From Heliobacterium chlorum (lineage in GTDB: Bacteria > Bacillota > Desulfitobacteriia > Heliobacteriales > Heliobacteriaceae), in contig NZ_JACVHF010000001.1 in assembly GCF_014502795.1 (NCBI RefSeq), positions 310,001 to 374,000 on the forward strand: DNA of 64,000 bases. Direction: 5' to 3'. The translations under genes were made by a program, and so were the position numbers. The first letter of the stretch is position 1, and the number at the start of each line of letters is the position of its first letter. The notes below the pieces were generated by a model. That model saw only the letters and a program-made list of their open reading frames with translations, was not told where the DNA came from and did not search any database. Of the stretch, positions 53,130-62,378 are shown piece by piece.

Positions 53130-54056
53130 ATGAATTTCTGTCCCTTGAAAAACACTTTTGCCGCTGAAACATTTTACTTACCGGCCCGAGTGAACATCGG
53201 CGCCGTAGTCTTTCAACAGGAAGCGGTGATCATCGATTCCGGCCTGGAAGCCCAGGCCGGAAAACGAGTCTGCCGGCTGGCCCGTGAGGCTGGATGGAAG
53301 ATAGTGGCCCTGATCAATACCCATACTCATGCCGACCATATCGGCGGCAATCAAGCCATCGTTGACCAATTTGCCGCGAAAGTCTTTACCCCCGATCTGG
53401 AACAGGATTTTGCCCGCCATACGCTCTATGAACCTGCATTTCTGATCGGCGGGGCTGCCCCTTGGCACGATGTAACGAATAAGTTTCTCGTGGCACCGCC
53501 CACTCCCGTTACGGCCGGATTGAAGGCAGGAAGTATACCCTGGCCCGGCAAAGAAGCAGGGCCGAACTTACAGATTCTTTCCTTGCCTGGACATAGCCCT
53601 GATCAAATCGGTGTCGGCTGTGGAGATGTTTTGTTTTGCGGCGACGCCTTTCTAGGACCGGACGTATTGTCTGCCCATGGAATCCCCTTCAACGTCGATG
53701 TGGAACGGTGTTTGAGCACATTGGATCAAATTCTTTCGACTACATATTCGATCGTTTTACCGAGCCATGGAGAACCGTTGGAACGTTCTGAGCTGTCGTC
53801 GGTTTTACAGGTCAACGCGAACAAAATCAAAGAACTTATCGAGAAGGTCTATGAACTCCTTGAAGAGCCATTAGAATTGGAAACGATCGTAGCCCATCTA
53901 TGTGAGCAGGAAGGAAAGACCATCGCTTCGGTAGGTAGTTTCTTTTTATACCGCACGGCGATCTTAGCCTATCTGTCCTATCTTTATGGACAGGGAAGAG
54001 TAGAGACGAAAATGGAAAAGTGCCGCCTTTACTGGCATCGGGCTGGTCATCACTAA
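53130..54056 (+). CDS. MBL-fold metallo-hydrolase
   Basis: This 308-residue protein has the metallo-beta-lactamase ligands: NTHTHADHIGGNQ (HxHxDH), LPGHSPDQIGV, CGDAFLG and LPSHGEP. A C-terminal winged-helix-like region follows, as in several hydroxyacylglutathione-hydrolase relatives. The substrate is unknown. The ATG has AAGGAGGGGC upstream and lies 12 bases after the nitroreductase stop, so the two are probably cotranscribed. Confidence 0.88.
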   Translation: MNFCPLKNTFAAETFYLPARVNIGAVVFQQEAVIIDSGLEAQAGKRVCRLAREAGWKIVALINTHTHADHIGGNQAIVDQFAAKVFTPDLEQDFARHTLYEPAFLIGGAAPWHDVTNKFLVAPPTPVTAGLKAGSIPWPGKEAGPNLQILSLPGHSPDQIGVGCGDVLFCGDAFLGPDVLSAHGIPFNVDVERCLSTLDQILSTTYSIVLPSHGEPLERSELSSVLQVNANKIKELIEKVYELLEEPLELETIVAHLCEQEGKTIASVGSFFLYRTAILAYLSYLYGQGRVETKMEKCRLYWHRAGHH

Positions 54057-54069
54057 GGAGGGAGCGACG

Positions 54070-54474
54070 ATGGGTTGTCTTAAGGAAATCTCTTTACAGA
54101 CACCGGGAAGGTTGTCCTTTATCGAAATCACAGCAGAGGTGGAAAAGGCAGTCCGGGAGTCCGGGGTGCAAGAGGGGTCCCTTATCATTTTCGTCCCCCA
54201 TACGACGGCGGCTGTGACGATCAATGAAAACGCCGATCCCGATGTAATCTACGACCTAAAAGGAATCCTGCAACAACTCGTCCCCTGGGTGGGACCGTAC
54301 AAGCACGGCGAAGGGAACTCGGCGGCTCACATGATGGCAAGCCTCATCGGCTCTTCTGAGACGGTGATCATTCACAAAGGACGTCTGCTTCTTGGAACAT
54401 GGCAAGGCCTATACCTGACTGAATTTGACGGGCCCCGCTCTCGAAAAGTGATCCTTCGCATCCAAGAAGATTGA
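54070..54474 (+). CDS. YjbQ family (UPF0047) protein
   Basis: This 134-residue protein matches the YjbQ family: IIFVPHTTAAVTINENADPDV, GEGNSAAHMMASLIGSSE split in two blocks, and GTWQGLYLTEFDGPRSRKV near the end. Some members have weak thiamine phosphate synthase activity, but the cellular role is unclear. The ATG follows AAGGAGGG. It ends the three-gene unit before a strong terminator. Confidence 0.93.
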   Translation: MGCLKEISLQTPGRLSFIEITAEVEKAVRESGVQEGSLIIFVPHTTAAVTINENADPDVIYDLKGILQQLVPWVGPYKHGEGNSAAHMMASLIGSSETVIIHKGRLLLGTWQGLYLTEFDGPRSRKVILRIQED

Positions 54475-54478
54475 ACGA

Positions 54479-54505
54479 GACCCGGCGAAAAGCCGGGTCT
54501 TTTGT
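54479..54505 (+). terminator. Intrinsic terminator
   Basis: GACCCGGC-GAAAA-GCCGGGTC is followed by TTTTGTG and closes the nitroreductase-MBL-YjbQ unit. Confidence 0.9.
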
Positions 54506-54560
54506 GTTAAAATTGGGAATGTAGGTTTCTTTCACAACATCAGAGGAAAAGGGCAGGAAG

Positions 54561-54585
54561 TTTGTCGCATTAGGGAGAATATAAT
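54561..54585 (+). promoter_or_regulatory. Candidate promoter of the receiver-CheC-kinase unit
   Basis: A perfect TATAAT lies at 54580-54585 with no normal -35 box. TTTGTCGCA at 54561-54569 resembles a Spo0A box (TTGTCGAA). The combination is suggestive only. Confidence 0.3.
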
Positions 54586-54611
54586 TTCCAACAATCGCCC
54601 GGAGGTTAAAG

Positions 54612-54977
54612 ATGAAAATTCTAGTTGTAGACGATTCATTAGTATACCGGACCGCAATCGTTCGGTTGTTAAAGGAAAACCTTCCTGAAGCGACCTGTTT
54701 TACTGCTGGTGACGGTATTGAAGGCTTAGCGACCTACTTGCGGGAACGACCGAATTACACACTGCTCGATCTGCTTATGCCAGGAATGACTGGACAAGAA
54801 GTATTGAAAAAGATTAAAGAAACGGACCCTGAGGCCAAGGTCATCATTCTAACTGCAGACATCCAAAAATTCACTGAGAACGAAGTCCGCGACCTAGGGG
54901 CATGGTTTTTTGTACATAAACCGATCACTCGAGAAAAGGTGATCGCACTGGCAGAAATCATCAAAGGAGCGTCGTGA
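54612..54977 (+). CDS. Single-domain response regulator (CheY-like)
   Basis: This 121-residue receiver domain has the acid pair Asp7-Asp8 (ILVVDDS), the phosphorylation site Asp53 in LLDLLMPGMTG, Thr81 and Lys103 in VHKPIT. No output domain is present, so it acts by protein contact like CheY. It is the first of three overlapping genes with a CheC-like phosphatase and a hybrid kinase. Confidence 0.93.
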   Translation: MKILVVDDSLVYRTAIVRLLKENLPEATCFTAGDGIEGLATYLRERPNYTLLDLLMPGMTGQEVLKKIKETDPEAKVIILTADIQKFTENEVRDLGAWFFVHKPITREKVIALAEIIKGAS

Positions 54978-54979
54978 CC

Positions 54980-55618
54980 ATGTTAACGCCCTTACAGCAA
55001 GATGCGCTCAAAGAATTCATGAACGTATCCATCGGGCAAGCGGGCCATGTCCTTTCGGAGATGGTGAATCAAAAAGTTCATTTGGAAGTTCCGGAAGTAT
55101 ACCTTCTGCAGAACCAAACCGAGGCAGATCAAAGATACTTAAAAAAGATTCAATTTTTGACGGGCCACGTCGTTTCCTCTTCTCTCCGTTTTGGTGTGGT
55201 CTGTTCCGGACAAGCTCGGCTTCTTTTCCCTGTTACCAAAGGAAAGCAGCTAGTCGATCTTCTCTTAGGTGATGATCTATTTCTCGAAATCGAAAAAATG
55301 GATGACGGTTTTTCCGAAACGGATACAGACGCCATGAAAGAGATCGGCAACGTGCTCTTAAACGTGATCATCGGATGCCTAGGCAATCTTTTGGAGACGC
55401 CGATCGAATATTCCCTGCCGGAAGTGGAGTTTTTGTATCTCACTGAGAAACAGCATCGAAGCATGTTCTGTGACGGCTATTACACTTTGGTCATTCACAA
55501 CACCTTTCTCGTAGGGGAAAACCGCATCGAAGGCGCCATTTTTGTCATGTTGTGTATGGATTCAGCTGTTCAATTGCTGCATAAAATCGACGAAATGCTG
55601 GTGGACTTGTATGGTTAA
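54980..55618 (+). CDS. CheC-like phosphatase protein
   Basis: This 212-residue protein resembles CheC/CheX phosphatases of CheY-P. The first conserved helix is [16 protein letters not shown] near the start and the second is [19 protein letters not shown] in the middle, each with the E-x2-N pattern. It starts at ATG 54980 (GTG 54974 also possible) overlapping or abutting the receiver stop. The likely substrate is the adjacent receiver. Confidence 0.8.
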   Translation: MLTPLQQDALKEFMNVSIGQAGHVLSEMVNQKVHLEVPEVYLLQNQTEADQRYLKKIQFLTGHVVSSSLRFGVVCSGQARLLFPVTKGKQLVDLLLGDDLFLEIEKMDDGFSETDTDAMKEIGNVLLNVIIGCLGNLLETPIEYSLPEVEFLYLTEKQHRSMFCDGYYTLVIHNTFLVGENRIEGAIFVMLCMDSAVQLLHKIDEMLVDLYG

Positions 55619-57233
55619 TCATCTTGGCGAACTGCAAGGGATCATTTTGAACCATGCGGATTTGGGCGTCGCCGTACTCGATCAAGAACACCGCATCGTC
55701 ATTTGGAATGGTTGGCTCGAACGCTTCACAGGAAAAAAAGCTTGTGAAGTACAGGGACAAAAGCTGACAGACCTCTATCCCCGTTTCAATCAGAATGTTT
55801 TTCGACCCATCTTCGACAGTGCCTTTTTTATCGGTCAAAACCGTTTTTTTTCTGGAGCTTTCCATCGGTACTTCATCCCGCCGGCTGATGAGACACTCAC
55901 ATCGATCCTTCGCCAAAATATGCTCGTTCAACCAGTACATATCGAAGACAGTCCCTATCTGCTGATCCAAATCATTGACATCACCGGGCAAGAACTGCGA
56001 GTGCGGCAATTAAAAGGATTGATTCGGGAACTGAAATTGGCCAAGGAAGAACTAAAGGTTTCTCAGGAGATGGCCATTGTGGCCAACCGGGCCAAGTCGG
56101 AGTTTTTGGCCAATATGTCGCACGAGATTCGAACACCCATGAACGCCATATTAGGTTTTATCGATTTAACTTTATGTACGGAATTAAAAACGGAACAGTC
56201 AAATCATCTGACTATGGTCAAAACAGCGGCTCAATCTCTCATGAAGCTGTTAGAAGACATCTTAGACATCTCGAAGATCGAATCGGGACAGTTCTCATTT
56301 GAAGAAAAGCCCTTTCAACTCAGTACGATTCTGCGTACGGCGATGGATATGATGTCTGTAAAAGCTGCCGATAAGGGTCTGAAATTAAACCTGCAGATCC
56401 CGGCGGGGGCACCTGAACATCTGCTCGGTGATGCCAAGCGATTGACGCAGGTTCTGATTAATCTGCTCAGCAACGCCGTCAAATTTACCGAAAAAGGTAC
56501 GATCACAATCGCTCTCGATGTCTTGTCGCAAAGCCAGAGCAAAGTGAACGTAGTTTTTTCCGTGAAAGATACGGGAATCGGTATTGAAGCGAGCCAGTTA
56601 GGTGCTGTTTTTGAGAAGTTTTATCAGGTAGATAGCTCATCGACCCGGCGTTATGGTGGGAGTGGTTTGGGACTGGCCATCGTCCGCCAAATTATCGAGA
56701 ATCTGGGCGGTAAGGTATGGGTAGAGAGTGAACCGGGAAGAGGCAGCACGTTCTTCTTTACCGTCGAGTTTTCAACCATACAGGGCATCCCTCCCCTTTC
56801 AGGCGAAACGGAAATTCTAAAAGGCTTAAACAGAGGCCAATCGGCTTCTAAAGGGGCCCGGATCCTCTTAGTCGATGATGACCTTTATAATCGAACCATC
56901 ATCAGTGCCTGGCTGCGGCGCTGGGGCTACCCCCTTGCGGAGGCGACCAACGGGCAAGAAGCTTTAGAGGCGCTTCATAAGGAGCGCTATGACTTAATTC
57001 TGATGGATGAGCAGATGCCTGGCATGAGCGGTACTGAGGCGGTGAGACAAATCCGTCAAACTGCTTGGGGGCGCCACATACCGATTGTAGCGGTGACGGC
57101 TAACGCCATGAAGGGTGACCGGGAACGTTTTCTGGCGGCTGGAATGGATGACTATTTAGCGAAGCCTTTTGTGGCGTCTCAATTATTGCATGTGCTGATG
57201 CGTTGGATTCCTGACGAAACAGTCCGAGGATAA
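55611..57233 (+). CDS. Hybrid sensor histidine kinase (PAS-HisKA-HATPase-REC)
   Basis: This 540-residue protein has a PAS domain at about 8-125, a coiled region, the phospho-acceptor His171 in [16 protein letters not shown], an ATPase domain with the N box ([14 protein letters not shown]), G1 (DTGIGI) and G2 (GGSGLGLAI), and a C-terminal receiver with Asp466 in [11 protein letters not shown]. No membrane segment is visible, so it is a soluble sensor. The ATG at 55611 overlaps the CheC-like gene by eight bases. Confidence 0.92.
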   Translation: MVNHLGELQGIILNHADLGVAVLDQEHRIVIWNGWLERFTGKKACEVQGQKLTDLYPRFNQNVFRPIFDSAFFIGQNRFFSGAFHRYFIPPADETLTSILRQNMLVQPVHIEDSPYLLIQIIDITGQELRVRQLKGLIRELKLAKEELKVSQEMAIVANRAKSEFLANMSHEIRTPMNAILGFIDLTLCTELKTEQSNHLTMVKTAAQSLMKLLEDILDISKIESGQFSFEEKPFQLSTILRTAMDMMSVKAADKGLKLNLQIPAGAPEHLLGDAKRLTQVLINLLSNAVKFTEKGTITIALDVLSQSQSKVNVVFSVKDTGIGIEASQLGAVFEKFYQVDSSSTRRYGGSGLGLAIVRQIIENLGGKVWVESEPGRGSTFFFTVEFSTIQGIPPLSGETEILKGLNRGQSASKGARILLVDDDLYNRTIISAWLRRWGYPLAEATNGQEALEALHKERYDLILMDEQMPGMSGTEAVRQIRQTAWGRHIPIVAVTANAMKGDRERFLAAGMDDYLAKPFVASQLLHVLMRWIPDETVRG

Positions 57234-57248
57234 GCCTTCAACGAACAA

Positions 57249-57295
57249 AAACAGCCTTACGTTCGTCTGCCGATGAACGTCAGGCTGTTTTCGTG
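57249..57295. terminator. Bidirectional intrinsic terminator
   Basis: AAAACAGCCT and AGGCTGTTTT form the outer stem; ACGTTC pairs with GAACGT inside. It lies between the convergent kinase and thiH genes. Confidence 0.8.
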
Positions 57296-57323
57296 TGTCT
57301 TGTTTTCGAGAAATTCAGGTTCG

Positions 57324-58433
57324 CTAGCCGGCGATATGGTGCCAGTCCTGGGTGACCGGCTGGTATCCCTTTGAGATGAGCATTTGCTGTACTTCATCGA
57401 CAGAACGCTCATCAGAGATGCGAAATTGGCCATCATCGCTATGCCCGTCAATATGTCCGCCCACGGCTGTGTTGACTCCGGCAGACATGCGGGTGATCCC
57501 CAGCGGCACCAAATGGTTTCGCAGCTCTGCCGGTTCTCTGGTGGATAAGGTGATGCCCGAGCGAGGCATGAACAGGCGCAAGGCCAGCAGGATTTGAACG
57601 AGCTCGGCGTCAGAGACAGGAGACTGAGGCTGATATCCTACGGGACCTGATTTGATCCGGGGCAGAGAGATATTGATCTCCGTATCTAAGTACTTGTTTT
57701 GCAGGTAACTGGCATGGAGACCGGTGAAAAAAGCTTCCGTAGGCCAGTGATGCAGTCCCAGGAGTGCACCGATGTTGACTGTTCGGAGCCGGGCTTGGCA
57801 GGCTCTTTCGGGGGCGTTGAGGCGCCAGTGGTAATCTTTTTTCGGACCCGATAAATGTAGACTGTCATAGACCGCCTGGTTGTACACTTCCTGGTAGATG
57901 GTCATGCTGTCTACGCCGGCTTGTGCCAAGCGTCGATAATCATCGACACCCATCGGATTGACTTCGATCCCGATAGAGGTAAAGTACTCTCGGACCAAAG
58001 TAACCGCCTCGATGAGGTAATCCACTGCCGCTTTGCCGGGAACATCACCTGTCAGCAAAAGGATCTGTTTGAGCCCAGTGGCAGCGATAGCCTTCGCTTC
58101 AGCACGGATCTCTTGTGCGTCGAGTTTCCGGCGGCCGATGGCATTACCGCTGTTAAAGTTGCAGTAGAGGCAGCGATTGACACAGAAGTTGGAAAGATAG
58201 AGCGGGGTGAATAGTTGGATCACCCGCCCGAAATGCTGCAATGTCAGCTGATGGGCTTTCTGGGCCATCGCTTCCAGATGTTCCGCTGCCGCCGGCGAAA
58301 GCAAGGTCAGAAAGTCCTGTGGTTTGAGAAAATCTTTCTGAAGAGCGGCTTTCACTTCTCCAGCAGAGACCTTCGACAAGTAGGCGGGGATATGAAAATC
58401 TTTATATCCCTCGATGATCTGATGAAAGCTCAT
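57324..58433 (-). CDS. thiH: 2-iminoacetate synthase ThiH
   Basis: This 369-residue radical SAM enzyme cleaves tyrosine to dehydroglycine for the thiamine thiazole ring. The CX3CX2C motif is CVNRCLYC (Cys84, Cys88, Cys91); LYLSNFCVN before it and LLLTGDVPGK after it are typical. Use of ThiH rather than glycine oxidase fits an anaerobe. It is the last gene of the thiS-thiG-thiH unit, six bases after thiG. Confidence 0.93.
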   Translation of the reverse strand: MSFHQIIEGYKDFHIPAYLSKVSAGEVKAALQKDFLKPQDFLTLLSPAAAEHLEAMAQKAHQLTLQHFGRVIQLFTPLYLSNFCVNRCLYCNFNSGNAIGRRKLDAQEIRAEAKAIAATGLKQILLLTGDVPGKAAVDYLIEAVTLVREYFTSIGIEVNPMGVDDYRRLAQAGVDSMTIYQEVYNQAVYDSLHLSGPKKDYHWRLNAPERACQARLRTVNIGALLGLHHWPTEAFFTGLHASYLQNKYLDTEINISLPRIKSGPVGYQPQSPVSDAELVQILLALRLFMPRSGITLSTREPAELRNHLVPLGITRMSAGVNTAVGGHIDGHSDDGQFRISDERSVDEVQQMLISKGYQPVTQDWHHIAG

Positions 58434-58439
58434 GGACGA

Positions 58440-59207
58440 CTAACTCCTTAAAAAGCCGGTCAAAGGCGAGCTGGCCCGAGCGTATTCGGTCGTTTCGCCC
58501 GGTTGAGCCAAAAAGGCCTGCCTACCGGCTTGTACGGCTTGACTAAAAGCGTTGGCCATCATGGTGGGATTGCCGGCAGTAGCGATAGCTGTGTTGACGA
58601 GAACAGCGGCGGCACCCATTTCCATCGCTTCTGCCGCTTCAGAAGGCTTGCCGATACCGGCGTCGACGATGACAGGCAGCTCACATTCTTCGATGAGGAT
58701 GCGCACGATTTCTTTCGTCTTCAATCCTCGGTTCGTGCCGATGGGTGCTCCTAAGGGCATCACGGCGGCGGCGCCTGCTCGTTCTAACTCCTTGGCGGCG
58801 TAAAGGTCTGGATGCATGTAGGGAAGAACGACAAATCCTTCCTCGGCCAAGATGCGAGTGGCTTTAATCGTCTCGTTGTTATCTGGCAGGAGGTACTTGT
58901 TGTCCGAGATGACTTCGATTTTGACCCAGTTGCCACAGCCGGCTGCCTGAGCCAGGCGGGCGATGCGAACGGCTTCTTCGGCATTGCGAGCACCAGAAGT
59001 GTTTGGAAGAAGCACACAGTCTTTCGGTATGTAGTTTAAGATGTTCTCTTTACCGCCGCTCAGATCGACGCGGCGTAAAGCGACGGTAATCACCTCGACC
59101 CCCGTCTGAGCCACGATAGGACCGATAAGGCTCTCATCGGCAAACTTGCCGCTGCCGATAAAAAGGCGGTTTTTCAGTTCGCGACCCCCGATGATCAGTT
59201 TATCCAT
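58440..59207 (-). CDS. thiG: Thiazole synthase
   Basis: This 255-residue enzyme joins dehydroglycine, DXP and ThiS-bound sulfur into the thiazole phosphate. It starts [20 protein letters not shown], and has the Schiff-base lysine in [21 protein letters not shown] and [19 protein letters not shown]. The ATG at 59207 follows GGAGGTTG; an in-frame start 17 codons earlier overlaps thiS and is not favoured. Confidence 0.96.
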   Translation of the reverse strand: MDKLIIGGRELKNRLFIGSGKFADESLIGPIVAQTGVEVITVALRRVDLSGGKENILNYIPKDCVLLPNTSGARNAEEAVRIARLAQAAGCGNWVKIEVISDNKYLLPDNNETIKATRILAEEGFVVLPYMHPDLYAAKELERAGAAAVMPLGAPIGTNRGLKTKEIVRILIEECELPVIVDAGIGKPSEAAEAMEMGAAAVLVNTAIATAGNPTMMANAFSQAVQAGRQAFLAQPGETTEYARASSPLTGFLRS

Positions 59208-59211
59208 GAGG

Positions 59212-59412
59212 TCAACCTCCTCCGACGAAAGATAATATTTCCAGAGTATCACCATCACCGATCTGAATCTGGGACCAGTGATCGCGGTGCAGAATTTTAC
59301 CGTTATATTCGACGACGAGAACAGCAGGATTCAGATTTCGACGGATCAAGTAATCGAGCAGGGTAGTGGATTCCGATAGTTCCAGGCTCTCGCCATTGAC
59401 GGTAACGCGCAT
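59212..59412 (-). CDS. thiS: Sulfur carrier protein ThiS
   Basis: This 66-residue ubiquitin-like protein ends in the required diglycine (SFVGGG), whose terminal glycine is thiocarboxylated before sulfur transfer to ThiG. It begins [17 protein letters not shown]. The ATG at 59412 follows AAAGGAG; GTG 59418 is less likely. ThiF, needed for activation, is not in the window. Confidence 0.93.
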   Translation of the reverse strand: MRVTVNGESLELSESTTLLDYLIRRNLNPAVLVVEYNGKILHRDHWSQIQIGDGDTLEILSFVGGG

Positions 59413-59504
59413 GGACACAACTCCTTTCGAAATGGCTCAAATGAAAGAGGTTCTAATAAAATGTTCATGCCCCATTGGTTCACGGGCTATGAGAAACAGA
59501 GCTT

Positions 59505-59650
59505 TTTATAAAAAAAACGCTTACCGAAAGTAAGCGTAAACGACGAATAAATAGGGCGTCGCCTTGCTTTCCTCCGCTGGAATAACCCAGGTCAGGTTCA
59601 AAGGGTTGAGAAATGTCTTCTCTCTCAGCCGTCCGCCGGCACCCCTAGCA
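59505..59650 (-). promoter_or_regulatory. TPP riboswitch with terminator platform
   Basis: On the minus strand the conserved THI-box blocks are clear: GGGGTGCC, then CTGAGA, then ACCCTTTGAACCTGA and the closing GGTTATTCCAGCGGAGG (about 59650-59560). An intrinsic terminator, ACGCTTAC-TTTC-GGTAAGCGT plus TTTTTTT (about 59541-59505), follows. TPP binding should stop transcription of thiSGH. Confidence 0.95.
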
Positions 59651-59681
59651 ATATCCTTATGAGGTTAAAAAAACTAAATTC

Positions 59682-59710
59682 ATTATACCCCCTAGGGTTG
59701 ACAGGGGCAA
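59682..59710 (-). promoter_or_regulatory. Promoter of the thiSGH riboswitch leader
   Basis: On the minus strand TTGCCC (59710-59705), a 17-base spacer and TATAAT (59687-59682) stand just before the riboswitch. Confidence 0.75.
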
Positions 59711-59722
59711 GTCAAAATGGAG

Positions 59723-60043
59723 TTATTCATTGGTATCTTTATCACGAACCCGGCGGAGAGATTTAAAAATTCCGTAGGTCGTGCCGGAGACACAAGAGGT
59801 GTATACACCGAGTTCGGCTCCTTCTTTTATAGCGGTCCAGGTGAGACCGTTCCCTTGCCAAAGTCCGTATAAGCTACCCCAGAACAAGCCCGAAAAAACA
59901 AGTACGAAGGGTTGGATGACTTTGAACTTCTCGGTCTCTTTTCGACAGAAGTACTTAAAAAGTTCGACCGTAGACATGACCAGGACGGAAAGTACAGTCA
60001 TAAGGTATTCATAACTGCTGCTGCCCGATGTAAGAGGATCCAA
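59723..60043 (-). CDS. Small holin-like membrane protein
   Basis: This 106-residue protein has a first hydrophobic helix (YLMTVLSVLVMSTVELFKYF), a short basic segment, a second helix (VIQPFVLVFSGLFWGSLYGLW) and a glycine-rich third segment before a charged C-terminus. The pattern recalls small phage holins or holin-like proteins, but no lysis partner is nearby and function is not shown. The TTG start lies at the end of the upstream terminator's T run, and its ribosome binding site GGGAGG is in the terminator stem. Confidence 0.55.
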   Translation of the reverse strand: MDPLTSGSSSYEYLMTVLSVLVMSTVELFKYFCRKETEKFKVIQPFVLVFSGLFWGSLYGLWQGNGLTWTAIKEGAELGVYTSCVSGTTYGIFKSLRRVRDKDTNE

Positions 60044-60089
60044 AAAAAACCACCTCCCTTAAACGTATGGTATGAACGTTAAGGGAGGT
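60042..60089 (-). terminator. Terminator of the chemoreceptor gene that carries the next gene's ribosome binding site
   Basis: On the minus strand ACCTCCCTTAACGT pairs with ACGTTTAAGGGAGGT, then GGTTTTTTTTGG follows. GGGAGG in the 3' arm is the only ribosome binding site for the holin-like frame, whose TTG start (60043-60041) is formed by the end of the T run. Confidence 0.8.
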
Positions 60090-60102
60090 CCGTGATTAGA
60101 GC

Positions 60103-62082
60103 TTATGAAATGCGAAATTCCTGAACAGCACGTTGTAATTCTTCCGCCATTTTTGCAAGACTGCCGCTGGAGGCAGCGATCTCATCCATGGAGGCGGCTT
60201 GTTCTTCTGTGGCTGCTGCCACCGTTTGTGCCTCTTCCATGGTAGTCTTGACGATCTTCTGAATGTCTTCCATCTTCGTGACGATTTCCTGGCCGCCGGC
60301 GGAAATCTGTTGGATGGAAGCGGAGATTTCCCGGAACTGGCTTTCTATCTCATTGATCGATGTTTCTACGTTCATGAACTCCCGACCGGCTGCTTTGGCG
60401 ATCTTGGTGCCTGACTGGACTTCCTTGATCCCCGCGTTCATGGCATCCACGGCCCGGTCTGTATCTTTTTGGATCCCGTCGATGAGTTTCGCGATCTGGC
60501 GAGTGGATTCTTGAGATTGTTCCGCTAACTGTCGCACTTCTTCGGCGACGACGGCAAAACCTCGGCCTTGTTCGCCAGCATGAGCAGCTTCGATAGCGGC
60601 GTTTAAAGCGAGCAGATTGGTCTGCCTGGCGATCGAACTGATCGTTCCGACGATCTTCGTTATTTCCTCGGAACGCTCCTTGAGTTTCATCACCATTTCA
60701 CCGGTGTTCATCACCGTATTTTCGGTACGATTCATTTGATTGATGACGGCCTTCACGGCACGGCTGCCTTTTTGTACGGCTCCTGACATCTTTTCTGATG
60801 ATTCTTCGACGGCTTTAGCACCGACAGAGATATCGATCATCTCTTTAGACATCTGGCCGATGACGGCCGTGGCTTCTTTTACATCGTTAAATTGTTCGTC
60901 TGTGCCGTGGGCGATGGAAGTGATTGATGCAGCCACCTGACCGGAGGTGAGGGAAGATTGCTCGGCACTGGCTGTCAATTCTTGAGCGGAAGCGGCTACG
61001 ATTTCGGAGGATTCCCATACATGCTTGACTAAATTTCGCAGGTTCGCCACCATGATCGTGAAGCTGTTGGCGAGAGCGGCCAGTTCGGGAGCCGCTGCTT
61101 CGGAACGCAGAGCAGCTTCATCGACGGTCAAGTTGCCTTTAGCGATCGTGTCTACTGCTGTGGAGAGTTTTGTGATGGGATCAGTGATGTTTTTGGCCAC
61201 GTAAGTTACGATACCCGCCAGAATCAACAACGTTATCAACCCAATGGTGAGGGCTCGTACACCTAAGCTATTGATCGAGGCGAACAGTTCACTGGCTGGT
61301 GCTGTAGTCACAACGACCCAGCCGGCTCGCCCTACAGGGAGAGAGGAATAAAATTTGTCGACACCTTGAAACCGCCGTTGGTCAAAGGTGGGTTGTCCAC
61401 CGAGGAATTGTTCTCCTGCATTTTTCAGAGCGCCATTGTCGACGGTGAGGATATTGTCTTTGGCGGTTAAGGTCGGATGGAGGATGAATTTTCCTTGCCC
61501 ATCGAGGACAAAGGTGTATCCGGCGTCGGAGGGTTTGATCTCGCTTAACGGTTTTTGTAAGGCTTTAAAATCCAAGTCTGCCGCCACAACGCCGATGGTC
61601 TCGTTGTTACGAATGATCGGGTGGGAAATAGTGATCAGGGCTTTTTGATCTTTTTCATCGAAAAACACATCGGAGTAGGCAAACTCATGGTTTACAATTC
61701 CTTTTTTATACCAGTCACTTTGACGGGGGTCGGAAGAAAGGCTGCGATGAGTACCGTCGATATAACGACCATCGACATGGCCAATGTAGATATCGAGGAT
61801 CTCTTTATGCTGGATAAGGATATTTTCAAGATGATGTTGGGCGTTTGCGTCTGTCAACATGCCTTCTGCGTAGAGGTCGGCCAGTTCTGAAACGATAGCT
61901 TCCTTGTCAGTCATCCAGGTTTCAATGTCGTTTTTACCATCCTCCGTCGTTAATCGAAGGGTGGAACGAATTTGATTTTCCAGGGCTGCCTTGGCGCCAG
62001 AGTAATTTGCAAAGTTCATAATAGTAAGGCCGATAAAAACCGGTATGAGGACAAATAGAAGAATTCTTGATCGTAAACTCAT
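60103..62082 (-). CDS. Methyl-accepting chemotaxis protein with Cache sensor
   Basis: This 659-residue chemoreceptor has a first membrane helix at about 7-27, an extracellular dCache-like sensor to about residue 270 ([36 protein letters not shown] as landmarks), a second helix near 275-298, a HAMP domain, and the signalling hairpin tip [20 protein letters not shown] with [15 protein letters not shown]. The ligand is unknown, but dCache receptors often bind amino acids or amines. It implies motility and a Che system outside the window. Confidence 0.95.
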   Translation of the reverse strand: MSLRSRILLFVLIPVFIGLTIMNFANYSGAKAALENQIRSTLRLTTEDGKNDIETWMTDKEAIVSELADLYAEGMLTDANAQHHLENILIQHKEILDIYIGHVDGRYIDGTHRSLSSDPRQSDWYKKGIVNHEFAYSDVFFDEKDQKALITISHPIIRNNETIGVVAADLDFKALQKPLSEIKPSDAGYTFVLDGQGKFILHPTLTAKDNILTVDNGALKNAGEQFLGGQPTFDQRRFQGVDKFYSSLPVGRAGWVVVTTAPASELFASINSLGVRALTIGLITLLILAGIVTYVAKNITDPITKLSTAVDTIAKGNLTVDEAALRSEAAAPELAALANSFTIMVANLRNLVKHVWESSEIVAASAQELTASAEQSSLTSGQVAASITSIAHGTDEQFNDVKEATAVIGQMSKEMIDISVGAKAVEESSEKMSGAVQKGSRAVKAVINQMNRTENTVMNTGEMVMKLKERSEEITKIVGTISSIARQTNLLALNAAIEAAHAGEQGRGFAVVAEEVRQLAEQSQESTRQIAKLIDGIQKDTDRAVDAMNAGIKEVQSGTKIAKAAGREFMNVETSINEIESQFREISASIQQISAGGQEIVTKMEDIQKIVKTTMEEAQTVAAATEEQAASMDEIAASSGSLAKMAEELQRAVQEFRIS

Positions 62083-62378
62083 GGTGGAGACGCCCCTTTC
62101 CGAGTATCCTGTTCACAGGTATATTGAATCATGTTCGAATATTTTCGACAGACCCTCCCCGTTACCCTGCAAAAACCGGAGGGGGTTGCAGTTTTTCTAG
62201 ACAAAAATAGTACAAGGATTAGAGATAGTTGGTTTCATCTTTGGTCAGCTAAGGACTTTTGAATTTCCGTTGAAGAGTGTTATAGTTAAAATAGCCTATT
62301 GACTCCTAGGTTTTTGTTCATATTAGTCGCAACTGTTTTGGTATATGAATTTCATCGGTATTGGAAAGGTTGCTGTCC
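62083..62378 (+). other. Divergent intergenic region with candidate ABC promoter
   Basis: No gene is seen. TTGAAT (62259-62264), 16 bases and TATAGT (62281-62286), with TGT before the -10 box, form a plausible extended -10 promoter for the ABC exporter. TCGAATATTTTCGA near 62135 is a short palindrome of unknown role. No clear promoter for the chemoreceptor is visible. Confidence 0.45.

Noticed and set aside
62150-62200. Possible terminator or riboswitch between the chemoreceptor and ABC genes
   Set aside because: The GGAGGGGGTTGCAGTTTTT stretch has no matching 5' arm of useful length, and both flanking genes point away from it.
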